Assembly (NCBI RefSeq): GCF_905201705.1
Contig: NZ_CAJKOX010000005.1
Span: 82,493-146,492 of the forward strand
DNA from: an uncultured Marvinbryantia sp.
GTDB taxonomy: Bacteria > Bacillota > Clostridia > Lachnospirales > Lachnospiraceae
Length of the DNA: 64,000 bases
Direction of reading: 5' to 3'
Shown here one piece after another: positions 8,724 to 17,714 of this stretch. Made by a program: the position numbers and the translations under genes. The notes under the pieces were generated by a model that did no database searches, was not told where the DNA came from, and saw only the letters and a program-made list of their open reading frames with translations. The number at the start of each line of letters is the position of its first letter. Position 1 is the stretch's first letter.

Positions 8724-9931
8724 AAATGCGCGGGGAAAACGTGACAGTATGCGTGGCATGGCTGCATGACATCCTTTTGTTTGCGGGATGCTATGTCATC
8801 GTGCCTGCACTTCTGGAGATGGAGACTGCGCAGGCGAATCGCTATTTTGCGGGCTGTCTATGGCTTCTGGTCCCGATTATCCTAAGCTGGCTCTGCATCC
8901 GGAAAATAAAAATGCTGGCGCTCTATCTTCTGGTCTGCGCGGCGGCAGCCGTGTGCATGAACGCACTCTCCGGATGTCTGCTGACCGGCATCCTGACGGC
9001 TCTCATCTTTCTGATCCGCGGTTATGTGCGCATCAAAAGAGGGAAACTTAAAAAGATGCTTCAGGAGATGCCGGGTGAGGCAGGCGCAGAACTGGATAAG
9101 GAATTGTGGGAGCTTCCGACGCTTCTCGATGCGCCGGAGGCGCTGCACTGGATGGTATTTGCCGGGTATTATGTGATATTGCTATATCTGCGAAAGGGCA
9201 GTCTGCTGAACCGGATTTTCTTTCTGGCAGTAGTCGATGTCTTTCTGGTGTTTATTTTTGAATATTTGTCGGGGCTGCGTATCTTTCTGGAGGATCACGG
9301 GAAAATCGCCAATCTTCCAAAGAAAAGCGTAAAAAAAGCGGGGCATATGCTCCTTGCGCTTGCGCTGCCGCTTTTGCTTCTGTTTGTGCTTCCGTCTGTG
9401 CTCTATCACAGAGAGCCGCTCACAGAGCTGAAATTTGAGCTTCCCGGTGTGCCTGTCATGCCGGAGACGGAAGAAATGGAGCCCATGGACGGCGAAGAAG
9501 AGAAAAATCCGCTCGCGGCGCTGATGCAGGAGGAAATGAAAGAACCGCCTGCATGGATACGTATGCTTTCGGAAGCGTTCACATGGATGTTTTCGGCAGC
9601 CGTACTTATTTTCTGCATCAGTCTCATTTATCGCCTGTGCAGACATGCGATGCGTTCGTTTGCTGCCGGTGAGGAGGATCGGGTAATCTTTACGGAGGAT
9701 GAGGAAGAAGAACAGGCACAGCCTGTGCTGCGCAAAAAAAGACACTTCTGGCAGCGCACAGATGAAAAATGGAAAATTCGCAGACAGTATAAAAGAGCGA
9801 TCCGCAAAAATATGCCGGGTACGCCAGAAGGATGGGAAACACCCAGGGAGCTGGAGGAAAAAGCCAACGCACAGAGCGAGGCTGTGTCGAAAGAATTGCA
9901 TGAGCTATATGAAAAGGCACGGTATCTGTAA
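8720..9931 (+). CDS. Multi-pass membrane protein of the MoxR-DUF58 operon
   Basis: This 403-residue protein is not recognised as a named family. It has about four hydrophobic segments in the first 150 residues, one near 210-225, an acidic Glu/Met-rich stretch, another membrane segment near 285-305 and a charged cytosolic tail with KWKIRRQYKRAIRKN and ending YEKARYL. The tail resembles those of DUF4129/transglutaminase-associated proteins in such operons, but no transglutaminase triad is visible. The GTG at 8720 is preferred over upstream ATG 8705 because GGGAGG lies seven bases before it. Confidence 0.75.
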   Translation: MKMRGENVTVCVAWLHDILLFAGCYVIVPALLEMETAQANRYFAGCLWLLVPIILSWLCIRKIKMLALYLLVCAAAAVCMNALSGCLLTGILTALIFLIRGYVRIKRGKLKKMLQEMPGEAGAELDKELWELPTLLDAPEALHWMVFAGYYVILLYLRKGSLLNRIFFLAVVDVFLVFIFEYLSGLRIFLEDHGKIANLPKKSVKKAGHMLLALALPLLLLFVLPSVLYHREPLTELKFELPGVPVMPETEEMEPMDGEEEKNPLAALMQEEMKEPPAWIRMLSEAFTWMFSAAVLIFCISLIYRLCRHAMRSFAAGEEDRVIFTEDEEEEQAQPVLRKKRHFWQRTDEKWKIRRQYKRAIRKNMPGTPEGWETPRELEEKANAQSEAVSKELHELYEKARYL

Positions 9932-9939
9932 ATTTTATA

Positions 9940-10203
9940 TCCACGCGCCGCACTTCGAATTCCCACCACAGACGTTACCTCTACAGTTAGCTCGGCTCAG
10001 GCACCCTCGCAACACACAGAAGATTCTGCTTAGTGCTGCTTCATTCCTGACCTGACACGGTTCACAGAGTTCTGTTGTGCAAGACCCAAACGTCAACGCC
10101 ACTTATAGAGGGCAGCTCCACAATGAAAAACCCTCGGATTGGCATCACCCCTGCTGTAGCGGATTGCAGGTACAGGGCACCGCTATCTCCCCGGCTGCGT
10201 GGA
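9940..10203 (-). ncRNA. ffs: Large bacterial signal recognition particle RNA
   Basis: Read on the minus strand, this roughly 264-nt sequence has the conserved SRP domain IV (GTCAGGTCAGGAATGAAGCA in the middle of the molecule) and the Alu-domain 5' part with CCGGGGAGATAGCGGTGCCC and TACCTGCAATCCGC seen in Bacillus-type scRNA. The ends TCCACGC (10203-10197) and GCGTGGA (9946-9940) pair perfectly, fixing both termini. The RNA binds Ffh and targets secretory ribosomes to FtsY. The large form with an Alu domain is typical of Bacilli and Clostridia. It has its own near-consensus promoter. Confidence 0.95.
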
Positions 10204-10210
10204 CTTTCTT

Positions 10211-10239
10211 ACTATACCCGATTTTTTCAAAAATGTCAA
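10211..10239 (-). promoter_or_regulatory. Promoter of SRP RNA
   Basis: On the minus strand TTGACA (10239-10234), a 17-base spacer and TATAGT (10216-10211) form a near-perfect sigma-A promoter. The predicted start, about 7 bases further, coincides with the first base of the SRP RNA at 10203. Confidence 0.9.
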
Positions 10240-10319
10240 GATGCCAGCGTCAAAAGCCAGTGGGATTGCGGCAGCCCTATTTCAATGACGTTTTCGTTTT
10301 TGTTTTCCAGCTATTTATA

Positions 10320-10348
10320 TTTACAAAAAAACTTCTTTCGTGTATGAT
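10320..10348 (+). promoter_or_regulatory. Promoter of the serine hydrolase gene
   Basis: TTTACA at 10320-10325, a 17-base spacer and TATGAT at 10343-10348 make a good sigma-A promoter, about 36 bases before the start codon at 10391. Confidence 0.7.
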
Positions 10349-10390
10349 ATTTCATATATTATTGCCTGCGAAAGGGGAAGGATAGGAGCA

Positions 10391-11722
10391 ATGATCTTAC
10401 GAAAATTTCAGAAACTTTACGGCTGTGCCCTGGGTGCGATACTCTTCGCCGCCGGCTCCTGGCAGCCTGCCTTTGCGATAGGAAGCGTTGTCGAAGCTCT
10501 GCCCAAAAGCACGCTGACAGAATGGCCAAGCCTGCGCTCCCGGACTGCTGCGGAGACTTCCGATGAGGTAATCGTCGACGAAAAAGCGGACAACACGGCG
10601 CACTTTCTCACACGCGAAGAGCTGCTGGAAGCTTTTGGCGGTCTGCCGCCGCTTCTTTACACCGGCTCCTTCTTTTTAAACCATATGAACAGCATCCCGG
10701 ATTTTGTGCCGGGCGGCGACTATGAGCTGCATTCCTTTAATGGAAATCTGATCATGCGCCGTTCCTGGACATCCCTTAAAGAGGAAATCACAGACATGCT
10801 CGCAGGCTACGAGGGTGACTGGTCTGTTTACTTAAAGGATCTCTCACTTGGCCGGACCATGGAGATCAACGAGCACTCCATGGAATCTGCCAGTCTGATC
10901 AAGCTTTACATTGCCGGCGCCATCTATGAACAGCTTGCGCTCGGCAATCTAAGTGAAACAGACACGATCCTGTCCGCGCTCAACGACATGATCACAGTCA
11001 GCGATAACGAATCGTCGAATGTGCTGGTGCGCCAGATGTGTGATGAAAGCGGCGATTTCCAGACGGGACTTGCAAAGGTGAACGACTTTATTGCGCGCTA
11101 TGGCTTCACAAATACCCAGCAGGTAAACGGCATCGCCGATCCTTCCCTGTGGGTTTCTGACGGACGCGTCAATATGACTTCTGCCGCGGATTGCGGCCGT
11201 CTGTTGGAGATGATCTATAACGGTGAGCTTGCATCGCATTTTTACTCCTTCCGGTTTGAGACGCTTTTAAACAGACAGGAAGTAAATTACAAGATTCCGG
11301 CAGGACTGCCGGAGGGTGTTCACATTTCACACAAAACCGGCGAGGTAGACGACACGGAGAACGACGCGGCAATCATTTACACACCATACGGCGATTATAT
11401 TTTCTGCATTATGTCAACCGATCTGACTGACACAGACGCCGCAGTCGATCACATCCGCGAGATCACCCGGCTGATCTACGACTATTTCTGCGGAAATGCG
11501 CTCTATCCGAACGAATATATTCTGGTCGAGACAGTGCCCGAAAGCGACCGCTATGTTCTCGTGGAAACGGATGTGCCCGCTGCAGACCTGCTTGAGGGCG
11601 AACTGCTGGTGCCCTATGCGATTCACACCATCTCCAATGAGGTAGAGTGGAGCGTTGCGGCGGATCTGACAGACACCGAATGGGCAGCTTCAGAGACTTT
11701 TGCCGAATCGGAAGCAGAGTAA
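10391..11722 (+). CDS. Secreted serine hydrolase of the class A beta-lactamase / PBP fold
   Basis: The 443-residue protein has a Sec signal peptide (MILRKFQKLYG to about A29), then a serine-hydrolase domain with S168-L-I-K171 (SxxK), S204-D-N206 and K315-T-G317, the three active-site motifs of class A beta-lactamases and penicillin-binding proteins. The omega-loop ExxLN motif needed for penicillin hydrolysis is not visible, so a peptidoglycan peptidase or a related hydrolase is more likely than true resistance. An acidic C-terminal region of about 80 residues follows the domain. The ATG at 10391 is chosen over the upstream frame start at 10340 because of GGGGAAGGA and the signal peptide. Confidence 0.82.
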   Translation: MILRKFQKLYGCALGAILFAAGSWQPAFAIGSVVEALPKSTLTEWPSLRSRTAAETSDEVIVDEKADNTAHFLTREELLEAFGGLPPLLYTGSFFLNHMNSIPDFVPGGDYELHSFNGNLIMRRSWTSLKEEITDMLAGYEGDWSVYLKDLSLGRTMEINEHSMESASLIKLYIAGAIYEQLALGNLSETDTILSALNDMITVSDNESSNVLVRQMCDESGDFQTGLAKVNDFIARYGFTNTQQVNGIADPSLWVSDGRVNMTSAADCGRLLEMIYNGELASHFYSFRFETLLNRQEVNYKIPAGLPEGVHISHKTGEVDDTENDAAIIYTPYGDYIFCIMSTDLTDTDAAVDHIREITRLIYDYFCGNALYPNEYILVETVPESDRYVLVETDVPAADLLEGELLVPYAIHTISNEVEWSVAADLTDTEWAASETFAESEAE

Positions 11723-11734
11723 GGAGAGAAAAAT

Positions 11735-11998
11735 ATGTTTCGTTTATGGGGAAAAATATGGCAGGATAACCGCCTGCTGAAGGATACGACTATCTGCGAC
11801 GATTCACAGGATACCCGCACGCACAAGATTTTCCGTGCGCTCGATGAGATCTGCGCACAGTTCGACCTGGGCAAACCTATCTGGCTGGATTCCAACATCC
11901 GCGAATTCCAGCGCCACAGCAAGACAAGGTTTACCCAGGACAATTTCATCGAACAGATTCCGTTCGATTTTTTAGAAATACAGGTCATTGAGGAATAA
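11735..11998 (+). CDS. Small conserved-type hypothetical protein
   Basis: An 87-residue soluble protein beginning MFRLWGKIWQDNRLLKDT, preceded by AAGGAG, 12 bases after the serine hydrolase and in the same direction. It has the composition of a real small globular protein (LDEICAQFDLGKPIWLDSNI) but shows no cysteine cluster, membrane segment or catalytic motif I recognise. Probably co-transcribed with the hydrolase and ended by the hairpin at 12002-12024. Function unknown. Confidence 0.7.
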   Translation: MFRLWGKIWQDNRLLKDTTICDDSQDTRTHKIFRALDEICAQFDLGKPIWLDSNIREFQRHSKTRFTQDNFIEQIPFDFLEIQVIEE

Positions 11999-12001
11999 AT
12001 C

Positions 12002-12024
12002 GGCGGGGCTTTGAATGCCCCGCC
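12002..12024. terminator. GC-rich hairpin between convergent genes
   Basis: GGCGGGGC and GCCCCGCC pair perfectly around a 7-base loop. It separates a plus-strand gene from a minus-strand gene and can serve both. The same 8-base stem recurs at 27554-27576. There is no long T tract on either side. Confidence 0.65.
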
Positions 12025-12125
12025 AAAACCTTCCCGACGATACCTTCTCTGCTTCACGTTGCCTTTTGCGCAGTCCCGCTTTCCAAAACTGCCTGCGCAC
12101 AGGTCGCCTGTGCAACTGCTTTATG

Positions 12126-12752
12126 TTACCCTTTCCGCAGTTCTGCCTCTTCCAGGAGGTCCTCCTCCGTAATTTCCCGGTCCCGGAAATAATATTTTCT
12201 GTCCCGTTCTTCAATCAGGCGGATAACACGGCAGGGATTTCCTGCCGCAACGGAGTTTGCGGGTATATCATGCGTTACCACACTTCCGGCTCCGATTACC
12301 GAATTTTCCCCAATCGTCACGCCCGGACATATCACGGCACCGGCGCCAATCCAGCAATTATCCGCTATCTTTACCGGGGCGGCATACATATACTCCCTCA
12401 TATCCGGGCAGATTGGATGCCCCACCGTGGCAATCGTAACCGCCGGACCGAACATCACCTTTTTCCCGACCGTTATCATTCCATCGTCGATAAAATTGCA
12501 ATTTACATTAAGGTATGAGCCCTCTCCGATTTCAATATGGCTTCCATAGCAGAAATAAAACGGCGGCTCAATCCATATCCCTTTTCCCTGCTTCAGCATT
12601 CTGCCGATAAGCTCACATCTTTTCTCCGGTTCATCCGGCGCGCTGTCATTAAACTCCTTCATGTACCGCTTTCCCTGCAGCCGTTCCTGCGGCAACCCCT
12701 CGCACATATCCGTAAACAACTTTCCGTCACGGATTCTCTCATGCATGTTCAT
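12126..12752 (-). CDS. Maltose/galactoside-type sugar O-acetyltransferase, copy 1
   Basis: The 208-residue protein has the maltose-acetyltransferase N-terminal helix region (DGKLFTDMCEGLPQERLQGKRYMKEFN) and a left-handed beta-helix made of hexapeptide repeats (IKIADNCWIGAGAVICPGVTIG). These cytosolic trimers transfer acetyl from acetyl-CoA to sugars or sugar-like molecules. GAGGAG precedes the ATG at 12752; the longer frame to 12893 overlaps the neighbour and is rejected. It lies 13 bases after a paralog in the same direction. Confidence 0.88.
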   Translation of the reverse strand: MNMHERIRDGKLFTDMCEGLPQERLQGKRYMKEFNDSAPDEPEKRCELIGRMLKQGKGIWIEPPFYFCYGSHIEIGEGSYLNVNCNFIDDGMITVGKKVMFGPAVTIATVGHPICPDMREYMYAAPVKIADNCWIGAGAVICPGVTIGENSVIGAGSVVTHDIPANSVAAGNPCRVIRLIEERDRKYYFRDREITEEDLLEEAELRKG

Positions 12753-12765
12753 GACACATTCTCCT

Positions 12766-13398
12766 CTACTTTTCGTTAAGTATCCTCTCAACTTCCGTCC
12801 AGGCTTCCTCATCAAACTTGCGGTCGCGGAAGTAATATTTCCTGTCTTCCTCCGTGATTTTACGGATGACCCTGCACGGATTTCCCGCCGCAATCACCCA
12901 TTCAGGAATGTCCTTTGTCACTACGCTTCCGGCTCCGATTACCGTATTGCTCCCGATATGCACGCCCGGACAGATAACGGTATTTCCGCCAATCCAGACG
13001 TTGTCCCCAATCGTTACCTCTATTCCGTATTCATACGCAGTATTGCGGGTATCGGGATGCACCGGATGCCCCGCCGTATAAATTGCCACATTCGGCGCCA
13101 TCTGGCAGTTGTCCCCGATTATCACCTTCGCCACATCCAATATCGTGCAATTATAATTTGCGAAAAAATTCTTTCCGACTTCAATGTGCGTGCCATAATC
13201 GCAGTAAAACGGCGGATTGATAAAAGCCCCGTCTGATTTTCCCAGAAGCTCCTTTACAATCTCACTGATTCTGTCAAAATCGGACCTGTCCGCCGTATTC
13301 AGCTCCTGCGTCAGCCTCCGCGCCCGTTTTTGTTCCTCAAAAACCTCATTGTCAGAAATATACGGTAACTGTCTGTCTCTTCTTTCTTTGTTTGTCAT
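12766..13398 (-). CDS. Maltose/galactoside-type sugar O-acetyltransferase, copy 2
   Basis: The 210-residue paralog has the same architecture: N-terminal LPYISDNEVFEEQKRARRL helices and hexapeptide repeats IGDNVWIGGNTVICPGVHIG ending VIAAGNPCRVIRKI. The beta-helix segments of the two neighbours are similar while the N-terminal domains differ more, suggesting an older duplication with different sugar acceptors. It forms a two-gene operon downstream of the MATE gene; which sugars are acetylated is unknown. Confidence 0.88.
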   Translation of the reverse strand: MTNKERRDRQLPYISDNEVFEEQKRARRLTQELNTADRSDFDRISEIVKELLGKSDGAFINPPFYCDYGTHIEVGKNFFANYNCTILDVAKVIIGDNCQMAPNVAIYTAGHPVHPDTRNTAYEYGIEVTIGDNVWIGGNTVICPGVHIGSNTVIGAGSVVTKDIPEWVIAAGNPCRVIRKITEEDRKYYFRDRKFDEEAWTEVERILNEK

Positions 13399-13461
13399 TT
13401 TCTTTACACCTTTCCTTTCTACTTGATTTTCCGCCGCTCTCGCGCGGATGTAAAAACATAG

Positions 13462-14853
13462 CTATTCCTGCCCGCTGTCCATTCCCGCGTTTTCCACGGT
13501 CAGATTTTTTACCCATTTGTATTTTTTATAATGATGATAAACCGCCGGCAGCTTCACAAATTCATCCAGATTCAGCCAGAAATAAACCCAGAGAACCGGC
13601 AGCTTCAGCACAAACGCCGCTATTGCTCCGGCCGGTATGATAATCACCCACATCGTCACCGCATCGCAGCACAATCCGAATTTCGTATCTCCCCCGGCGC
13701 AGAAGATACCCGCCACCACCGTGGAATTGATGGATTTTCCAATCAGATAATAGCTGCAGATAAGCAGCATCCCTTTTAAATATTCTTTTGCCGAAAGGCT
13801 TAAATTCGACGCAAACAGGAAGATCACCGGGCTTAACGCCAGAAGGACGATTCCGGACAGCGCCCCTGCCAAAAGCGCAATCCTGCACAGCTTCCGCCCG
13901 TATTCCTTCGCCTTCTCCAGGTTTCCTCTGCCCAGCTCGTTTCCGACAATAATCCCGCTCCCTGCCCCAATGCCAAGACAGAAGCAGGCGATAATATTTT
14001 TTACAATATTCGCGATGGAATTGGCTGCGACCGCATCGCTTCCCAGATGTCCCATAATGACGGAAAACATCGTAAAGCCGCATCCCCATACCAGTTCATT
14101 TGCCAGAACCGGGGTCGTATAGTGGATGTAATCTTTTCTTAACGCGGAGTCCGGCGCTCTCAGGTACTGCAGGCGGATACGGACAACCTCCTCCTTCCGG
14201 TTTTCAGCCAGTACCAGGAGCAGCTCCGCTATCCTCGCAATCAGCGTTGCCAGCGCCGCTCCCCGGATTCCCATCACCGGAAAACCGCACAGCCCGAAGA
14301 TAAACACCGCATTTAATATCAGATTGATTACAACAGCGGACGAGCCGTATATGGTGCTTCTCATGGTTCTTCCGCTGTTTTTCATAATGCACAGATAAAT
14401 CTGCGACACGCCCATACAGAGATAAGAGCCGCTCACAATGCGCAGATAAGACGCCCCCGGAGCAATCAGCTCTGTCCCGTTTGTAAATATCCGCATCAGA
14501 AGCTCAGGACAGCAGACCGCCGCCAGAAAAAACAAAACGGAAACAAGAACAGACAACCGCAGCGCGATTGCCAGCACCTGCTCCACCGCCCATCGGTCTC
14601 CCTTTCCCCAGTACTGCGCCGCCAGGACAGTCGCCCCGATTGTCAGCGCCGCGTAAAACAGATTCAGCACAAACGAAACCTGTGTTGCAAGAGAGACCGC
14701 AGAGAGCGCCGTCTGTCCCTGCATTCCCAGCATCAGGGCATCCGAAGCGCTCACGATTGCAGACATAAGATTCTGCATCGCAATAGGCATCACCAGTGCA
14801 AACAGCTTTTTATAAAATTCTCCGTTTCTTTTTGCCTTTTCCCTGTATTTCAT
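13462..14853 (-). CDS. MATE family efflux transporter
   Basis: A 463-residue protein beginning MKYREKAKRNGEFYKKLFAL with about twelve membrane segments in two halves, a second MATE transporter unrelated in position to the one at 349-1701. The ATG at 14853 is preceded by AAGGGAG; the longer frame from 14925 has no ribosome site. It lies 120 bases from a divergent AraC regulator, which is a candidate activator by position. Substrate unknown. Confidence 0.9.
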   Translation of the reverse strand: MKYREKAKRNGEFYKKLFALVMPIAMQNLMSAIVSASDALMLGMQGQTALSAVSLATQVSFVLNLFYAALTIGATVLAAQYWGKGDRWAVEQVLAIALRLSVLVSVLFFLAAVCCPELLMRIFTNGTELIAPGASYLRIVSGSYLCMGVSQIYLCIMKNSGRTMRSTIYGSSAVVINLILNAVFIFGLCGFPVMGIRGAALATLIARIAELLLVLAENRKEEVVRIRLQYLRAPDSALRKDYIHYTTPVLANELVWGCGFTMFSVIMGHLGSDAVAANSIANIVKNIIACFCLGIGAGSGIIVGNELGRGNLEKAKEYGRKLCRIALLAGALSGIVLLALSPVIFLFASNLSLSAKEYLKGMLLICSYYLIGKSINSTVVAGIFCAGGDTKFGLCCDAVTMWVIIIPAGAIAAFVLKLPVLWVYFWLNLDEFVKLPAVYHHYKKYKWVKNLTVENAGMDSGQE

Positions 14854-14973
14854 GCCGTCTCTCCCTTGCCGGTTTATCTTTGCGCTGCTATAATAATAGT
14901 AAAGCAGGCAGCGGATATCTAGCATTTTCCGCTTTAATTTTTATAACAATCGTATTCAGGGAAGGGGATACAG

Positions 14974-15858
14974 ATGATAAACACTGATATTATGCAGGAT
15001 GCGTCAGAAATCGTCCACTATGATAATCCGGGCGTCCCGCTTTACATCCGGACCGGCATTTTGTCAAACTATCCGGACATGAAAGCCCTCTGCCACTGGC
15101 ATGAGGATATTGAGCTGATTTATGTGATCGAAGGTGAAATGAATTACCGTATAAATGACCGTGATATTCTGCTGAAAGAAAAGGATTGTCTGGTCGTCAA
15201 CTCCCGGCAGCTTCATTACGGCTATGCCCACCTGCGCCGCGAGTGCCGGTTTATCTGCATTCTTTTTCACCCAGGACTGTTAAACGCCAGCCCGAAGATT
15301 TATCAATATTACGTGGCTCCTTTTATCGAAAATAAAAATATCGCGTATTTTCACTATACGGCGGATTCTGCGAATCATGAACAGGTGCAGGCACTGCTAA
15401 ACCGCATACTTCTGCTGAAAACGGAAGAAAAGGATGCCTATGAGCTGGAAGCTATAAGCACCCTTTATCTTCTGTGGCGTATTCTCTTTCTGCAGCACAA
15501 ATCCCTGCTGGAACAGGAACCCGCATACGATTACAGCGACCTGGCCCTGCAGAAAAAAATGGTCTCATACATATACGAGCATTACCAGGACACACTGACG
15601 CTCGACGCCATAGCCGCCTCCGGAAACATCAGCCGCAGCAAATGCTGCATTATCTTCAAACGCTACCTCCGGCAATCGCCCATCGATTTTGCAAACAAAT
15701 ACCGGCTGGAGGTCAGCCGGTATCTGCTGGCAAACACCCGCTCCAGCATCGCCCAGATTGCGGTATCCTGCGGTTTTAACCATTTAAGCTATTTCTCTAA
15801 GCTGTTTTGCCGGGAATACGGATGTACTCCCACAGAGTACCGGAGGAAGACACTCTGA
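14974..15858 (+). CDS. AraC family regulator with cupin sensor domain
   Basis: The 294-residue protein has an N-terminal cupin-like sensor (about residues 20-130, with HWHEDIELIYVIEGEMNYRI) and a C-terminal pair of AraC helix-turn-helix units (LDAIAASGNISRSKCC and IAQIAVSCGFNHLSYFSKLF, ending EYGCTPTEYRRKTL). Such proteins usually sense sugars and activate transcription. It is divergent from the MATE gene and convergent with the sugar operon, ending 3 bases from it, so its target is not certain. Confidence 0.9.
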   Translation: MINTDIMQDASEIVHYDNPGVPLYIRTGILSNYPDMKALCHWHEDIELIYVIEGEMNYRINDRDILLKEKDCLVVNSRQLHYGYAHLRRECRFICILFHPGLLNASPKIYQYYVAPFIENKNIAYFHYTADSANHEQVQALLNRILLLKTEEKDAYELEAISTLYLLWRILFLQHKSLLEQEPAYDYSDLALQKKMVSYIYEHYQDTLTLDAIAASGNISRSKCCIIFKRYLRQSPIDFANKYRLEVSRYLLANTRSSIAQIAVSCGFNHLSYFSKLFCREYGCTPTEYRRKTL

Positions 15859-15861
15859 TTT

Positions 15862-16764
15862 TTAAAAATACAAATCATCAAGGAATAATGTATGTTGCAG
15901 TTCTTCGAGTTGCCCGTCATCCAGCGGCTGTAACGGTTTTCTTGGAGTTCCTGCATGATACCCGCAGAGATTCATGCAAGCCTTCACCCCTGCTACGCCG
16001 TTGCGTGCTCCTGTCTGCCGGATGCGTCCGCACAATGCATGATAATATGAAAGAAACATTTCCTCTCCCGCTTCCTGCCACAATGGAAATAATCTGGCAC
16101 ATGCCTGTGGAAAATAATTTGCTGCAGAAATCACTGCACCTTTTCCGCCTCTTTTCAGACAGCCATACAGAGTATTCACAGAGCCGGACATTATGTGAAA
16201 ATCGTTTCTTTCTCCTACTGCATCCATATATGTATTCATCATATTCTGAGAAGTATCCTTTATTCCATGAATATTGGGATGCTCTGCCAGCACTTTCAAT
16301 ACCTCGCTTGAAATACATACTGTATTTGCAAACCCCGGTGCACAGTAAAGCAAAACCGGAATCCGACTGAAATCGGCTACAGCGATAAAATATGCAATCA
16401 ATGCCCTGTCATCCATAGCCTTTTTAAAATAATGCGGTGTCAGTACCGACAAATAGTCCACTTGCAAGCCAGCATTCTGTATTCTGTCGATGAATTTTTT
16501 CGTATGATACAGAGATTCTCTTCCCACTCCCGCAATCAGCCCTTTACTTTCTGACCGGCATTCCACAAATGTTTTTATTACACGCAGAGATTCTTCATCA
16601 TCCAGCATCCGGAATTCCCCATTGCTTCCCAGGCACATATATCCTGCCACATCCGTCTGATTCCATTTCTCAATATTATATGCCATCATTTCCTCAGAAA
16701 CCGTCTCCCGACAGTCGAATGCAGTAACTGCGGGAATATAAATTCCTTCCAGACTGTTTTTCAT
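15862..16764 (-). CDS. Dihydrodipicolinate-synthase-family aldolase
   Basis: The 300-residue class I aldolase/lyase has the Schiff-base lysine K169 in GIKDTSQ, Y140 in LLYCAPG and the carboxylate-binding loop LGSNGEF (GTTGE in DapA). The loop difference and the operon context argue against lysine synthesis and for cleavage or dehydration of a 2-keto acid sugar. It is the last gene of the sugar-acid operon, 11 bases after the transketolase C-subunit. The exact substrate is unknown. Confidence 0.85.
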   Translation of the reverse strand: MKNSLEGIYIPAVTAFDCRETVSEEMMAYNIEKWNQTDVAGYMCLGSNGEFRMLDDEESLRVIKTFVECRSESKGLIAGVGRESLYHTKKFIDRIQNAGLQVDYLSVLTPHYFKKAMDDRALIAYFIAVADFSRIPVLLYCAPGFANTVCISSEVLKVLAEHPNIHGIKDTSQNMMNTYMDAVGERNDFHIMSGSVNTLYGCLKRGGKGAVISAANYFPQACARLFPLWQEAGEEMFLSYYHALCGRIRQTGARNGVAGVKACMNLCGYHAGTPRKPLQPLDDGQLEELQHTLFLDDLYF

Positions 16765-16775
16765 ATCATTCTCTT

Positions 16776-17714
16776 TTATCCTTCCACCAGAAATTTTTCA
16801 GCTTCCATTGCAATCCCCTGTGCATCCAGCCCGTAATACCTCAGAAGCTCGTCATAAGGTCCGGAAATTGCGTATTCTTTCTTAACCCCGTGCATTTTTA
16901 CCGGGACCGGACAATGTCTGCCGCACACCTCCGCTACAATGGAACCAAGACCGCCGCTAATATAATGCTCTTCCACTGTCATAATTTTTCCAGTCTTTTT
17001 TGCCGCGTCTAAAATCAGTGTTTCATCAGCAGGCGATACCGTAGGCATTCCCACCACCATCGCGGAAATTCCCTTTTCTTCCAACAGATTCGCTGCACAG
17101 AGCACATTTGCCGTCGATGTTCCGGTGGTAATAATGGCAAGGTCCGTACCTTCCCGCAGGATACTTCCCTTCCCGATCTCAAATTCCTTTTCCTCCCACA
17201 GCTCCTCCATCGGCGGATTACCGATCCGCATATATACCGGACCTTCGAAATCCAGCATTGCTCTTGCTGCCGCCCGGATCTCGCCCGGAGTCTGCGGAGC
17301 CAGTATAACCACACCCGGTATCATGCGGATAATCGCAAAATCCTCCAGAGAATGATGTGTCGCTCCCAGGTCTGAATAGGTAAAGCCGCCGTTTCTTCCA
17401 ACGATCTTCACATTCTGGCGCATATAACCGCAATCGTTGCGAAACATCTCAAAATTACGGCAGGTGACAAACGGCGCGATCGCGCAAAAGACCGGCGTCT
17501 TTCCCATCGCAGACAGACCTGCGGCGATACCTGTCACACCCTGCTCCATAATTCCAAATTCAAAATAGCGCTCCGGGTGGTTTTTGGCAAATTCTTTAAA
17601 CCCGGAGCTTCCTCCGCTGTCGGCAGATAAAATCACAATATCTTCCCTGCTTTCAGCGATCTCCGTCACCGCAGCGCCAAAGGTTTTTCTCGGATCCAGC
17701 TTCTCCCCGATCAT
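16776..17714 (-). CDS. Transketolase, C-terminal subunit (split enzyme)
   Basis: This 312-residue protein holds the pyrimidine-binding and C-terminal domains of transketolase: FGIMEQGVTGIAAGLSAMGK (with the conserved glutamate for TPP), then ATHHSLEDFAIIRMIPG and VEEHYISGGLGS. The N-terminal subunit is encoded just upstream with a 4-base overlap, so they form one split transketolase. Together they transfer two-carbon units between ketoses and aldoses. Its place in a sugar-acid operon suggests a dedicated rather than housekeeping role. Confidence 0.9.
   Translation of the reverse strand: MIGEKLDPRKTFGAAVTEIAESREDIVILSADSGGSSGFKEFAKNHPERYFEFGIMEQGVTGIAAGLSAMGKTPVFCAIAPFVTCRNFEMFRNDCGYMRQNVKIVGRNGGFTYSDLGATHHSLEDFAIIRMIPGVVILAPQTPGEIRAAARAMLDFEGPVYMRIGNPPMEELWEEKEFEIGKGSILREGTDLAIITTGTSTANVLCAANLLEEKGISAMVVGMPTVSPADETLILDAAKKTGKIMTVEEHYISGGLGSIVAEVCGRHCPVPVKMHGVKKEYAISGPYDELLRYYGLDAQGIAMEAEKFLVEG

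Noticed and set aside
10391..11722. Functional beta-lactamase
   Set aside because: SxxK, SDN and KTG are present but the omega-loop glutamate motif is not seen, so a peptidase or other serine hydrolase is more likely.
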